Below are positions 26,659 to 35,549 of a stretch of DNA of 64,000 nucleotides, one piece after another. The stretch's first letter is position 1, and each line of letters starts with the position of its first letter. Under the pieces are notes generated by a model. That model had not been told where the DNA came from. It searched no databases and was given only the letters and a program-made list of their open reading frames with translations. The stretch is taken from assembly GCA_020633495.1 (NCBI GenBank), contig JACKDR010000003.1, forward strand, positions 372,001 through 436,000. Direction: 5' to 3'. Source of the stretch: Kofleriaceae bacterium. GTDB taxonomy: Bacteria; Myxococcota_A; Polyangia; Haliangiales; Haliangiaceae. The translations under genes were made by a program, and so were the position numbers.

Positions 26659-27342
26659 TCAGTACCGCGCCGCGTAGCCGTCGAGCGTGTAGTCGAGCGT
26701 CGAGTACACGGTCACGTGGCCCCAGCTCCACACCATGGGGTGCCCCACCGCCGACTGGCCGGTGATGACCAGGCGGAGCCGATCGCCGTCGGACTGGACC
26801 TTGGCGCCGACGTCGAGCACGGTGGTGCGGTCGATCTCGGTGCGGCGGTGGGCGGCGTAGACGCGCCAGGACGCGTCCACGGCCGTGGGCCGCGCCGCGG
26901 CGACGCCGACGTCGTCGTCGCTCCAGTAGGTGTCGGCGAGCGGGATCGGGTCGGCGCTGGTGACCACCATCGCGCTCATCCACGCGTCGCCGAGGTCGTC
27001 GGCCGCGGTGGCGCGGCGCAGATCGATCTGCGGCAGCAGCGGCGCCGGGTCGTGGTTGATCCGCAGCTCGTCGAGGACGAGCCCGCCCTGGTCGTCGAGG
27101 TCGACCAGGACGACGCCGCCCGCGAGCGGGACGTCGAGGACGGTCTCGGTGGCGAAGTCGTCCACGCTCAGGTAGGTGTGCATGGCGGCCCGCGAGGTGC
27201 TCGGCTCGAACAGGAAGACGCTCCCTTCGGCCAGCTGCGCGCGCGTCGTCGTGCACGAGGTTGGCTCGCCGGTGATGTCGGCCCCGGCACACGCCGCCAG
27301 GGCGCCACTCGCCAGCACGGCCATCAGACGTGACGTCGTCAT
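26659..27342 (-). CDS. Hypothetical lipoprotein
   Basis: A 227-residue exported lipoprotein: MTTSRLM then a hydrophobic run and lipobox ALAAC with the lipidated Cys near residue 18. The mature part is beta-rich (VFLFEP, VVLVDLDDQGGLVLDELRI, LRLVITGQS, HVTVYSTLDYTLDGY) and has one further cysteine near the N-terminus. I do not recognise the family. ATG 27342 was chosen because GGGAGG lies five bases upstream; an upstream ATG would add seven residues without such a site. It lies just upstream of, and on the same strand as, the xdhD operon, but a separate promoter lies between them. Confidence 0.7.
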   Translation of the reverse strand: MTTSRLMAVLASGALAACAGADITGEPTSCTTTRAQLAEGSVFLFEPSTSRAAMHTYLSVDDFATETVLDVPLAGGVVLVDLDDQGGLVLDELRINHDPAPLLPQIDLRRATAADDLGDAWMSAMVVTSADPIPLADTYWSDDDVGVAAARPTAVDASWRVYAAHRRTEIDRTTVLDVGAKVQSDGDRLRLVITGQSAVGHPMVWSWGHVTVYSTLDYTLDGYAARY

Positions 27343-27397
27343 GACTGCCTCCCTTCGCTGCAACTGGGTCGAGATCCTGCATATGTAGGACCATGTC

Positions 27398-27410
27398 GGT
27401 CACCGTGACC
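27398..27410. promoter_or_regulatory. Perfect palindrome GGTCAC-C-GTGACC (possible operator)
   Basis: A six-base inverted repeat with one central base, about 56 bases upstream of the lipoprotein start at 27342. A TATGCA-like -10 and the only locally AT-rich stretch lie between. It is the size and place of a repressor or activator site, but no regulator can be assigned. Confidence 0.35.
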
Positions 27411-27562
27411 TTCCGGGGGGATCCGCGCCGGCTCGCCGCAACCGCCGTCGTCCGCGGCCGCCAGGGCCGCAATGGCTGCGGCCGCGCGCGTGAGCCCCAC
27501 GACCGCGGGCGGCAGAGCTGGGCAAACCGGCGAGCCCTCGGGGCCGGCCGCAGCGCCGGTGC

Positions 27563-27568
27563 TAGCGT
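27563..27568 (+). promoter_or_regulatory. -10-like hexamer TAGCGT
   Basis: TAGCGT lies six bases before ATG 27575, in the leaderless arrangement. Confidence 0.4.
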
Positions 27569-27574
27569 CGGGGC

Positions 27575-27901
27575 ATGAGGCTCCTCGCCGGCACCGTGGC
27601 TTCGGGCGCGCTCGTGGTGGTCGGCCTGCTGATCGCGGCCTGCGGCGACAACGCCGCGCCCGCCGACGCCGGGCCCGACGCCGCCCCCGACGCCCCCGCC
27701 GCCGCCGCGTGCGCCGGCGATCCGTCGACCGGCTGCGAGGTCGTGGTCGCCACCGCCTCCGACTGCCCGTCGTACGACGAGGTCTGCGCCGGCGTGTGCG
27801 GCGCCGCCTACGACTGCTGCTACTGCGGCACCGACGGCGCCTGGACCACCGCGTTCATCGACTGCGCGCCGTGCCCCGACGCTGGCGTCGCCGGACCGTG
27901 A
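27575..27901 (+). CDS. Small cysteine-rich lipoprotein
   Basis: A 108-residue lipoprotein. The signal peptide ends at LLIAAC (Cys near 23), followed by an Asp/Ala/Pro linker and a compact cysteine-rich domain (CEVVVATASDCPSYDEVCAG, CGAAYDCCYCGT, CAPCPDAG) with about a dozen cysteines, probably disulfide-bonded outside the cytoplasm. Similar small cysteine-rich lipoproteins occur elsewhere in the window (42423 and 45298). The family is not known to me. It starts six bases after TAGCGT. The next gene begins four bases after its stop, so they may be co-transcribed. Confidence 0.75.
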   Translation: MRLLAGTVASGALVVVGLLIAACGDNAAPADAGPDAAPDAPAAAACAGDPSTGCEVVVATASDCPSYDEVCAGVCGAAYDCCYCGTDGAWTTAFIDCAPCPDAGVAGP

Positions 27902-27905
27902 CGCG

Positions 27906-28784
27906 TTGATCGCGACCCCGGTCCCGCACCCGCGGGTGTGCCTGCGATGTCGTACCGCGATGCCCGAGGCCGACACGTGCGATCAGCCCGGGCACGACAC
28001 CGTGATGCTCGACGACGCCGGGCGGGCGCGGCTGGTCGAGGCGACCTGGGGGTACGCCGCGCGCCGGGCCCGCATCGCCCGTGGGCACGAACATAGGTCG
28101 CGGCCGCGGTCGGTGACGCCGTCGGTCCCGACCGGCGTTGGCGGGCTGGTCCTCGCGCTGCTCAAGACGATCAGCTTTCCGATCCTGATGGTCCCGACCG
28201 CGGTCCTCGGCAGCGCCGCCGTGGTCTCGAGCGCGATCGCTCGGCGCATCGTCGACACGCCGCTACCCGAGCAGCCGCCCGAGCTCGGGCCTGCCTTCGC
28301 GGCGGCCACCGTGGTCGGGACGCGATCGCTGGCGTCGCCGGCCACGGACCGGACCTGTGCGGCGTGGGCCTTCGAGCTGTGGCTGACCACCCGACGGCGC
28401 GCTCACCTGATGGCGCGCGACGCCTGGACCTCCGGCATCGAGCTGCGGCTCGACGACGGCCGCGTCGCGAGCCTGCCCGCGGGGCCGTGGCGCGCGGGCG
28501 GCGCGGCCCCCACGGTCAAGGCGGTGAGCCGCGCTCGGCTCGGCGATCACCTGGCCGCGATCGACCCGTGCCACGATTCCGCCGACCCGCTCGCGCCGCT
28601 GCGCCACGACGAGGTCCGTGAGGTGCTCCTGCAGCCAGGGGATCGCGTCGAGTTGCTGGGTGACTGGGACAGCGACGCCAGCGGCGAGCCGCCGGCGGTG
28701 TCGGCGCCGGCGGTGTCGCCCTATCGCGAGCCCGGCGCCGTGGTCTTGCGGCCCCGCGGCTGGCCCGCGCTGCGGCGCCTGTAG
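27906..28784 (+). CDS. Hypothetical membrane-associated zinc-knuckle protein
   Basis: A 292-residue protein starting at TTG 27906. Residues about 10-27 have a CLRC...C-x-H motif that may bind zinc. A hydrophobic region at about 77-112 (GLVLALLKTISFPILMVPTA followed by VLGSAAVVSSAI) could span the membrane once or twice. The remaining part is soluble and includes IELRLDDGRVASLPAG and a VLLQPGDRVELLGDWD strand, resembling the E3 ligase-like or NfeD-like beta domains of membrane proteins; that comparison is tentative. The start is uncertain. No function can be assigned. Confidence 0.6.
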   Translation: MIATPVPHPRVCLRCRTAMPEADTCDQPGHDTVMLDDAGRARLVEATWGYAARRARIARGHEHRSRPRSVTPSVPTGVGGLVLALLKTISFPILMVPTAVLGSAAVVSSAIARRIVDTPLPEQPPELGPAFAAATVVGTRSLASPATDRTCAAWAFELWLTTRRRAHLMARDAWTSGIELRLDDGRVASLPAGPWRAGGAAPTVKAVSRARLGDHLAAIDPCHDSADPLAPLRHDEVREVLLQPGDRVELLGDWDSDASGEPPAVSAPAVSPYREPGAVVLRPRGWPALRRL

Positions 28785-28881
28785 CGTCGAAATGACACGG
28801 TCCGGGCGCTCCGAAATCTTCGGGCGCACGCGCCTCGCGCGACGCGATCTTCGTCGATGGCGGCCGGCCGTCGACCTGCGT

Positions 28882-28887
28882 TACCTT
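28882..28887 (+). promoter_or_regulatory. -10-like hexamer TACCTT for the diguanylate cyclase
   Basis: TACCTT lies eight bases before GTG 28896, without a Shine-Dalgarno site. Confidence 0.4.
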
Positions 28888-28895
28888 GACGGCTC

Positions 28896-30698
28896 GTGAC
28901 CGTCCAGCGGGATCCGGATCGGGGGGGCATCGCGCCCGGGGAGGACGTCGGCGCCGCGCCCGGCGCCGGCCAGCGCGCCCGCGCCTTCGAGTACCTGTTC
29001 GACGCCGTCGTCGTCACCGATCTCGACGGCATCGTCGTCGACTGGAACCCCGGCGCGGTCGCGCTCTACGGCTACGCGCGCGACGAGATCGTCGGCCAGC
29101 CGGTCAGCATCCTGCACGCGCCCGAGGACGTCGACCGCGTCACCGCCGAGGTCTTCGCCGCGATCGCCCGCGACGGCTACTGGACCGGCGAGATCAAGCG
29201 CCGCGGCCGCGACGGCTCGATCGGCTGGATCGAGTCGATGGTGGTGCCGCTGGTCGACGGTGACGGCGCGCCCGCCGGCGCGCTCGGCATCAACCGCGAC
29301 ATCACCGATCGCAAGCTGGCCGACGCGCGGCTGCGGGCCTCCGAGGCGCAGTGGAAGGCCCTGCTCGAGAGCCTGCCCGACGGCGTCGTCGTCTGCGACC
29401 AGGCCGGGGACATCGTCATGGTCAACGCCCGGCTCGAGGCGCTGCTCGGCTACCGGCGCGACCAGCTGGTCGGGCGCTCGGTCGATCTGCTGCTGCCGCA
29501 CGGTCGGCGCGCCGCGCACGCTCGCCAGCGCGCCGGGTTCGTCGCGTCGCCGCGGTCGCGGACGATGGGCGAGGGCCGGGTGCTGGCCGCGCTGCACCGC
29601 GACGGTCACTCGGTCCCGATCGAGATCGGCCTCAGCGCCATCGACACCCCGACGGGCTCGTGGGTGATCGCGGTGCTCCACGACGTCAGCGCGCGCGAGG
29701 CCCTGACCGAGCGGCTGCACCTGCTCGGCGCCGCGCTCGAGGCCGCCGCCAACGGCGTCGCGATCTCGGATCCCCAGGGCGTCTGCGAGTGGATCAACCC
29801 GGCGTTCACGGCGATCACCGGCTACGCCGCCGGCGACATCGTCGGCAAGCGGCTGGCGATCCTCAACTCGGGCACCCACGACGCCGCGTTCTTCCGCGAC
29901 CTGTGGGCGACGATCACCCGCGGCGACGCCTGGCACGGCGAGATCACCAACCGCCACCGCGACGGTCACCTCTACGTCGAGGAGCAGACGATCGCGCCGG
30001 TGCCCGACGCCACCGGCGAGATCCGCCACTACGTCGCGATCAAGCAGGACACCACGCAGCGGCGCGAGATGGAGCGCCAGCTCCAGGCCGCCAACGCCAC
30101 GTTGACCCGCCAGCTCGCCGAGATCGAGGCCCTACAGGCCCAGCTCCACGACCAGGCCATCCGCGATCCGCTCACCGGGCTGTACAACCGGCGCTACCTG
30201 GCCGAGACCCTCGATCGCGAGCTGGCGCGCGCGACCCGCACCGGCGACGCCGTCGCGATCGCGATCTTCGACGCCGATCACTTCAAGCGCATCAACGACA
30301 CCCACGGCCACCGCGCCGGCGACGAGGTCCTGCGGGCGCTCGGCGCGATCCTGCGCGCCGGCACCCGACGCAGCGACGTCGCGTGCCGCTACGGCGGCGA
30401 GGAGTTCGTCCTGCTGATGCCGGGCGCCACCGTCGAGGCCGCGGTCACCCGCGTCGAGACGTTGCGGGCCCAGGTCGCGGCCCTCGCGATCGTCCACGAC
30501 GGCCGCACGATCCGGGTCACGCTGTCGGCCGGCGTCGCCGCGTTCCCCACCGACGCCGGCGACGGCGACGCCCTGCTGCACGCCGCCGACGCCGCGCTCT
30601 ACGCCGCCAAGGACGCCGGCCGCGATCGCGTCGTCGTCCACGCCGGCGTGCTCGCGCCGGCCGCGGCGACCCGGCCTCGCCGCGCCACGCCGCGGTGA
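28896..30698 (+). CDS. PAS-PAS-PAS-GGDEF diguanylate cyclase
   Basis: A 600-residue cytoplasmic protein with three PAS domains (about 28-140, 148-265 and 275-395) followed by a coiled stretch LQAANATLTRQLAEIEALQA and a GGDEF domain (about 430-590). The active-site loop reads GGEEF in CRYGGEEFVLLMPG, an active variant, and RRSD five residues upstream forms the RxxD inhibitory I-site, so product feedback is likely. NRDITDRK and KQDTTQRR are PAC-type ends of the PAS domains. It should make cyclic-di-GMP in response to a cytosolic signal, perhaps redox or light through a bound cofactor. GTG 28896 is eight bases after TACCTT. Confidence 0.9.
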   Translation: MTVQRDPDRGGIAPGEDVGAAPGAGQRARAFEYLFDAVVVTDLDGIVVDWNPGAVALYGYARDEIVGQPVSILHAPEDVDRVTAEVFAAIARDGYWTGEIKRRGRDGSIGWIESMVVPLVDGDGAPAGALGINRDITDRKLADARLRASEAQWKALLESLPDGVVVCDQAGDIVMVNARLEALLGYRRDQLVGRSVDLLLPHGRRAAHARQRAGFVASPRSRTMGEGRVLAALHRDGHSVPIEIGLSAIDTPTGSWVIAVLHDVSAREALTERLHLLGAALEAAANGVAISDPQGVCEWINPAFTAITGYAAGDIVGKRLAILNSGTHDAAFFRDLWATITRGDAWHGEITNRHRDGHLYVEEQTIAPVPDATGEIRHYVAIKQDTTQRREMERQLQAANATLTRQLAEIEALQAQLHDQAIRDPLTGLYNRRYLAETLDRELARATRTGDAVAIAIFDADHFKRINDTHGHRAGDEVLRALGAILRAGTRRSDVACRYGGEEFVLLMPGATVEAAVTRVETLRAQVAALAIVHDGRTIRVTLSAGVAAFPTDAGDGDALLHAADAALYAAKDAGRDRVVVHAGVLAPAAATRPRRATPR

Positions 30699-30704
30699 TA
30701 CCCT
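30699..30704 (+). promoter_or_regulatory. -10 hexamer TACCCT upstream of the large membrane protein
   Basis: TACCCT lies nine bases before GTG 30714 and overlaps the end of the cyclase gene, whose stop is at 30696-30698. Confidence 0.4.
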
Positions 30705-30713
30705 GGCGATCCC

Positions 30714-31523
30714 GTGGATCGCGTCGATCAAGAGCTGGCCGAGGTCGGCGCGCTCCTCGTCGACGAGCGGACGCTGCGCCGGGTCATCAAGCGCCACCTC
30801 CACCTGACCGGGCTCGGCCTCCAGGTCCCCCACGCCCACGGCTACGCGCTGCCGCGCGCCGAGCTGGCGACCTTGCTCGAGGACGCCGACCTCGCCGAGG
30901 TCCTGGCCCGGCTGCCCGCCGAGGTCGTCGTCGTCACCGGCGACCGCGACGATCTGGGCGCCGGCGACGCCGACGCCTGGTCCCAGGCGTGGCGCGGCGT
31001 CTTCCACGGCCGCGTCCACCACGCGTTCGCGGCGCGGCTCGCCGACGGCCTCGACGTCGCGGCGATCCGCCAGCGCATCCACCGGCTCGGCCAGACCGAG
31101 TTCGACGAGGTCCGCTTCGTGCTGCGGCAGGAGGACCTGCTGCTGCCGCCCGCCGACGACGTCACGACCTACGTCGAGTTCGTCGCCCACTACCTCGAGC
31201 TCGCGGCCTTCGCACCCGAGCTGCTGGCCCAGACCTTCCCGATGCTGCGCGGCCAGCCCCGGGTCGACGCCACGATCGCGCTCGACGTCGACGCGGCGGC
31301 GCTGCTGGCGGCGGCCCGGCCTGGCGCGGGCGCCGGCGTCGCCGCGGCGCGACCCGGCGCCCGACGTCGCCGCCGCGACCCCGGCGATCCGGCCGCTGCC
31401 GGCGGGCCGGGTCGGCCGCATGCTGGCGCGGCGCGGCGCGGTCGGGGCCCGCCGGCGCGGCAACAACGCGCGCGCCGCGATCCTGGCGTCGCGCGCCGGC
31501 GATCCGATCACCGCGCGCGGTGA
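30714..31523 (+). CDS. Large membrane protein, N-terminal fragment (frameshifted)
   Basis: The first reading frame of a broken gene. Sensible protein runs from GTG 30714 (MDRVDQELAEVGALL) to about residue 203 (DVDAAALLAAARPG). After that, near 31320, this frame becomes Arg/Pro/Gly-rich noise and the coding signal continues in the next frame. The N-terminal region is soluble and helical, with the motif LRRVIKRHLHLTGLGLQVPH and many charged residues. I do not recognise the family. A single-base change in the run around 31310-31325 would join it to the frame that ends at 34137, giving about 1140 residues. Confidence 0.6.
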   Translation: MDRVDQELAEVGALLVDERTLRRVIKRHLHLTGLGLQVPHAHGYALPRAELATLLEDADLAEVLARLPAEVVVVTGDRDDLGAGDADAWSQAWRGVFHGRVHHAFAARLADGLDVAAIRQRIHRLGQTEFDEVRFVLRQEDLLLPPADDVTTYVEFVAHYLELAAFAPELLAQTFPMLRGQPRVDATIALDVDAAALLAAARPGAGAGVAAARPGARRRRRDPGDPAAAGGPGRPHAGAARRGRGPPARQQRARRDPGVARRRSDHRAR

Positions 31524-34137
31524 CGTCGACGAGCTGGTCGTCCGGCTGGCCCGCGCGCTCGGCGGCGTCGCGTCCGACGGCTGGGTCGAGGCCCTGGTCC
31601 CGGTGGCCGAGTTCGCCGCCGGGCGCCGGATCCGCCGCTTCACCGCCGGCGCCCGGCTGCTCCACGATCTCCAGGCCGCGTGCCTGGCCGCCGAGCGCGA
31701 GGTCAAGGTCGTCGACGTCGCGGCGTGGGCGCGGTCGTGGGGCAAGCGGGCGCTGGTGCGCGCGCTGCCGGCGACCCGCGAGGTCCGGGTCGCGCGCCAC
31801 CTGCGCGCGGCGTCGCGCAAGATCGCGCGCTGCGAGCTGGGCTCGGGCGACGACCGGGCGCGGCTCGCCACCGCGGTGCGCGCGATGGTCGCGCGCGCCA
31901 ACCACAACGTCCGCACCGCGCTGCGCCCGACCATCGAGACCGCGCTCCACGAGGTCGGGCTGCGGCCGCGGCACCTGCCCGAGCGGGTCGCGCAGAAGAA
32001 GATCGTCGACGAGCTGCTCGACCGCGCGGTCGCGGTCGGGCGGCTGTCGATCGGCGATCTGCGCGACGCGATCGCGCACAACGATCTCAAGCTGCACGAC
32101 CTCCGCGTCAAGGAGATGGTCCTCGGCGACCAGCTGCTGCGGGCCGACAAGATCCTCGCCACCGATCTCGAGGGCGTCTACCGGCGCGGCGAGATCTACC
32201 TGCGCTTCCTGCAGAAGGTGTCGTCGGTGCTGTCGGGCACGGTCCTGGGCCGGCTGGCCACCCTCTACGTCCTGCTGCCCCTGGTCGGCGCGTTCTTCCT
32301 GGTCGAGGGCGCGCAGCACGTCGTCGGCCCGCTGGCCAAGAAGCTCGGCTACGTCGAGCCCGAGCTCGCCACCCGGGAGGCGTTCGGCGGCGTCGCCGCG
32401 ATCCTGTTCCTCTTGCTGCACGCGGCCTGGTTCCGGCGCGTCGCTGGCGTCGCGGTCCGTGCGGCGGGGCGCGGCCTGCGGGTCGCGTTCGTCGACGTGC
32501 CGCGCCGGCTGTGGCGGGTCAACCTGATCGCGCCGATCACGTGCTGGGTGCTGCTGCCGGCGATGCCCGCGGGGCTGGCCCTGCTGCTCGTGCCCGGCAG
32601 CCCGCGCTGGCCGGTGGCGGGCGCGCTGTTCGGCCTGACCGCGCTGATCATCAACTCGAGCCTGGCCGCCGAGCTGGTCAGCGACTGGCTCTTGCGATCG
32701 GGGCGGCACCTGGCGCGCCGCATCCTGCCCGGCATCGTCAAGTACGCCCTCGACCTGTTCAGCTGGCTGCTCGAGCTGCTCGAGCGCGGCATCTACCGCG
32801 TCGACGAGCTGCTGCGGTTCCGCCCCGGCGACTCGCAGGTGGCGCTCGCCGTGCGCGGCGTGCTCGGCACGATCTGGTCGATGGTGGCGTACGTGCTGCG
32901 CCTCTACGCCAACCTGTTCATCGAGCCGACGGTGAACCCGATCAAGCACTTCCCGGTGGTGACGGTGGCGGCCAAGCTGATCCTGCCGTTCACGCCCCAG
33001 ATGATCACGGCGATCGGCGATCCGGCGAGCAAGTTCGTCGGCCCGACGCTGGGCGCGTCGATCGGCGCGTTCACGGTGCTGGTCCTGCCCGGCCTGGCCG
33101 GCTTCCTGGCCTGGGAGCTCAACGGCAACTGGAAGCTGTACCGGCGGACCCGCGCCGACCTGCTGCGCGCGGTGTCGATCGGCAGCCATAGCGAGACCAT
33201 GGTCGGCTTCATGAAGCCCGGCTTCCACTCGGGCACGATCCCGAAGCTGCACACCAAGCTGCGGCGGGCCAGCGCCAAGCGCGACGACCGCGGCGTCGCC
33301 CGCCACCGCGAGGGCCTGCACCACGTCGAGGAGGCGATCTGGAAGTTCACCGATCGCCAGCTGGTGTCGATGCTCAACGAGGCGCCGCCGTTCCGCGCCG
33401 CCGACGTCGCGGTCGAGCACGTCGACGTCGGCTCCAACCGGGTCCGGATCGATCTGGTGTGCCCGAGCGCGGGGCCCGGCCACGCGACGATCAGCTTCGA
33501 GCAGCAGTCGGGGTGGCTGATCGCCGGCATCTCGTCGCCGGGGTGGATCGGCGGCCTCGACGGCGAGCAGCGCCAGATCCTCGAGATCGCGCTGACCGGC
33601 TTCTACAAGCTGTCCGGGGTCGACCTGGTCCGCGAGCAGCTCGAGCAGGTGGTCGGCGACGGCGCCACCGTGCCGGCCTACGACGTCACCGACGAGGGCC
33701 TCGTGGTGTGGCCGGGCCCCGGCTTCGACACCGAGATCGTCTACGACCTGCGCGGGCCGACGCCGGGCGCGACGGTCCGGGGCCCGGACGTCGCCGGCGA
33801 GGTGCCGACGCTGGCCGGGCAGGCGGCGCTGTTCGGGCGCGAGCCGGTGCGCTGGACCAGCTGGGCGACGACGTGGGAGCACCTGGGGTTCGGCATGGAG
33901 CCGCGGCCGCTGCTGGTCGGGCCCAGCCTGCTGGCCGCGCCCCGCGCCGCGGTGGCCGCGGCGGCGCCGGCGGACGGCGGGGACGGCGCGCACGGCGGGG
34001 ACGGCGTCGACGACGGCGACGGCCCGGACCCCGGCACGGATGACACCGACGACACCGACGACGCGCCCGGGGCCGAGCCGGTGCCGCCGGCCGCGGTCGC
34101 GGCGGCGCCCGACGACGCGTCGTCAGGGCACGGGTAG
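31420..34137 (+). CDS. Large membrane protein, C-terminal part
   Basis: Continuation of the gene starting at 30714, in a different frame; the coding signal extends back to about 31321, before the first ATG here. It holds a helical region, then several hydrophobic segments (LATLYVLLPLVGAFFLV, AAILFLLLHAAWF, ITCWVLLPAMPAGLALLLVP, TVLVLPGLAGFLAW), giving roughly four to six membrane spans. A soluble part with VDVGSNRVRIDLVCPSAG follows, and a Gly/Asp-rich acidic tail ends the protein. Family not recognised. Its last 15 bases overlap the end of the convergent S9-like gene. It is probably an inner-membrane protein of unknown role. Confidence 0.65.
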   Translation: MLARRGAVGARRRGNNARAAILASRAGDPITARGDVDELVVRLARALGGVASDGWVEALVPVAEFAAGRRIRRFTAGARLLHDLQAACLAAEREVKVVDVAAWARSWGKRALVRALPATREVRVARHLRAASRKIARCELGSGDDRARLATAVRAMVARANHNVRTALRPTIETALHEVGLRPRHLPERVAQKKIVDELLDRAVAVGRLSIGDLRDAIAHNDLKLHDLRVKEMVLGDQLLRADKILATDLEGVYRRGEIYLRFLQKVSSVLSGTVLGRLATLYVLLPLVGAFFLVEGAQHVVGPLAKKLGYVEPELATREAFGGVAAILFLLLHAAWFRRVAGVAVRAAGRGLRVAFVDVPRRLWRVNLIAPITCWVLLPAMPAGLALLLVPGSPRWPVAGALFGLTALIINSSLAAELVSDWLLRSGRHLARRILPGIVKYALDLFSWLLELLERGIYRVDELLRFRPGDSQVALAVRGVLGTIWSMVAYVLRLYANLFIEPTVNPIKHFPVVTVAAKLILPFTPQMITAIGDPASKFVGPTLGASIGAFTVLVLPGLAGFLAWELNGNWKLYRRTRADLLRAVSIGSHSETMVGFMKPGFHSGTIPKLHTKLRRASAKRDDRGVARHREGLHHVEEAIWKFTDRQLVSMLNEAPPFRAADVAVEHVDVGSNRVRIDLVCPSAGPGHATISFEQQSGWLIAGISSPGWIGGLDGEQRQILEIALTGFYKLSGVDLVREQLEQVVGDGATVPAYDVTDEGLVVWPGPGFDTEIVYDLRGPTPGATVRGPDVAGEVPTLAGQAALFGREPVRWTSWATTWEHLGFGMEPRPLLVGPSLLAAPRAAVAAAAPADGGDGAHGGDGVDDGDGPDPGTDDTDDTDDAPGAEPVPPAAVAAAPDDASSGHG

Positions 34138-35499
34138 GCCGGCGGCGAGCGCGGCGTCGATCGTCGCGCCGGTGTAGGTCGTGCCCCAGACCTGGTCGAC
34201 CGCCGCGGCCACCGCGTCGGCGCCGGGCGGCAGCGTGCCGGTGGTGAGGTCGAGCAGATAGACCCGCGGATCGCACAGCTCGCGCAGCCGCGGCGCCGCG
34301 AACGCGACGTCGGCGCCGCGGAGCTGGGCGTCGCGCACGGTGGTGAGGTGCGCGATCAGCGCGGTGGGCACGTACACCTCGATCAGCGGCTGGTCGGCGG
34401 CGGCGAGGCGGCGGTGCAGGTAGGTCAGGCCGTAGGTCGTCACCGACGGCAGCCCCGGCTCGTCGAGCAGCGGGCCGTGGCTGGCGTCGCCGGGCGCGGC
34501 GCCGGTGGCGCGCCGCCAGTAGACGACGTCGGCGCCGCAGGTGGCGACCAGATGCTCGGACTGCGCGATCGGCACCAGGTTGTCGGCCTCGTCGTGCAGC
34601 ACCAGCGTCGCGGCGGGCAGGCCGGCGCACAGGCCCTCGGTGGTCAAGCCGGTGAAGTCGCCGGTCGGCGGCGGCCCGCCGGTGACCGCGTAGATGCGCC
34701 GGCGGTGGCCCTCGGTGGCGCCGTACGCGGGCTCGGCGCGGCCCTCGTTGAAGGTCGACCACGCCGCGAAGTCGTGCGGCGGGTACAGCGCGACGGTGAC
34801 CACGGGCGCCACCCGCCGGTCGCCGTACGCCGACGCGTACAGTGACTCGAAGCCGCCCCACGAGCCGCCGTAGACGCCGACGCGGCCGTGATCGACGGCG
34901 TCGGCCGGCTGCTCGGCGAGGAACCACATGCCGGCCTTCATGTCCTCGACGTCGTCGACAACGGTGCCGCCGGCGTAGAAGCGACCGTGGACGCGGAGCA
35001 CCGAGAAGTCGTCGAGCAGGTGGACGTACTCCTGATCGGCGGCGTCGGTCCACGACGTCGGGTAGTAGACGACCTGCGCGCTGCCGTCGTAGCCGGGCCC
35101 GTCGACGTCCTCGTAGGTGCCGGCCGGGTGCGCGGCCCAGCGCTCGTCGACCTCCTCGCCGGTCCAGTCGATGCCACCGTAGGGATCGGTCGACACCACC
35201 ACCGCTCGCGGGCCCGGGCGGTCGCTGCGGATCCACTCGAGGTAGGTGCGCGCGCCGTCGGGGCGGGTGACCCGGACCAGCTCGACCGGGAAGCTGCGGT
35301 CGTCGCGGGTGAAGGTCTCGTGGCGGACCACCTCGGCGCGGTAGCCGGACGCGGCGTCGATCGCGGCCGCGGCGTCGGGCCCGACGTCGGCGTCCGGGCT
35401 CGACGCGGCGTCGTCGCCGCCGCAGGCCGTCGCCGTCGCGAGCGCGGCCGTGGCGATCCACGACATCAGGTGGAGGAAAGTGCGACAGCGAGGAGCCAC
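34123..35499 (-). CDS. Prolyl-oligopeptidase-like (S9) alpha/beta-hydrolase lipoprotein
   Basis: A 458-residue exported lipoprotein. The signal peptide has an Arg-containing start and lipobox ATATAC, followed by an Asp/Ala-rich linker (PDADVGPDAAAAIDAA). The hydrolase domain shows the nucleophile elbow GGSWGG (VYGGSWGGFESLYAS) typical of prolyl oligopeptidase and dipeptidyl-peptidase families, then a likely acid in LVLHDEADNLVP and the His in GDASHGP. It probably cleaves peptides or esters at the cell surface. GTG 35499 is preferred, because GAGG lies seven bases upstream and it gives a charged signal start; ATG 35466 is the alternative. It lies 50 bases after the CBS gene, so they may share a transcript. 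Confidence 0.8.
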   Translation of the reverse strand: MAPRCRTFLHLMSWIATAALATATACGGDDAASSPDADVGPDAAAAIDAASGYRAEVVRHETFTRDDRSFPVELVRVTRPDGARTYLEWIRSDRPGPRAVVVSTDPYGGIDWTGEEVDERWAAHPAGTYEDVDGPGYDGSAQVVYYPTSWTDAADQEYVHLLDDFSVLRVHGRFYAGGTVVDDVEDMKAGMWFLAEQPADAVDHGRVGVYGGSWGGFESLYASAYGDRRVAPVVTVALYPPHDFAAWSTFNEGRAEPAYGATEGHRRRIYAVTGGPPPTGDFTGLTTEGLCAGLPAATLVLHDEADNLVPIAQSEHLVATCGADVVYWRRATGAAPGDASHGPLLDEPGLPSVTTYGLTYLHRRLAAADQPLIEVYVPTALIAHLTTVRDAQLRGADVAFAAPRLRELCDPRVYLLDLTTGTLPPGADAVAAAVDQVWGTTYTGATIDAALAAGLPVP

Positions 35500-35549
35500 C
35501 TCCGTGCCTCGAGCAGATCTCGTGCCGGGCGACGCGGCGGCGCGCCGCG

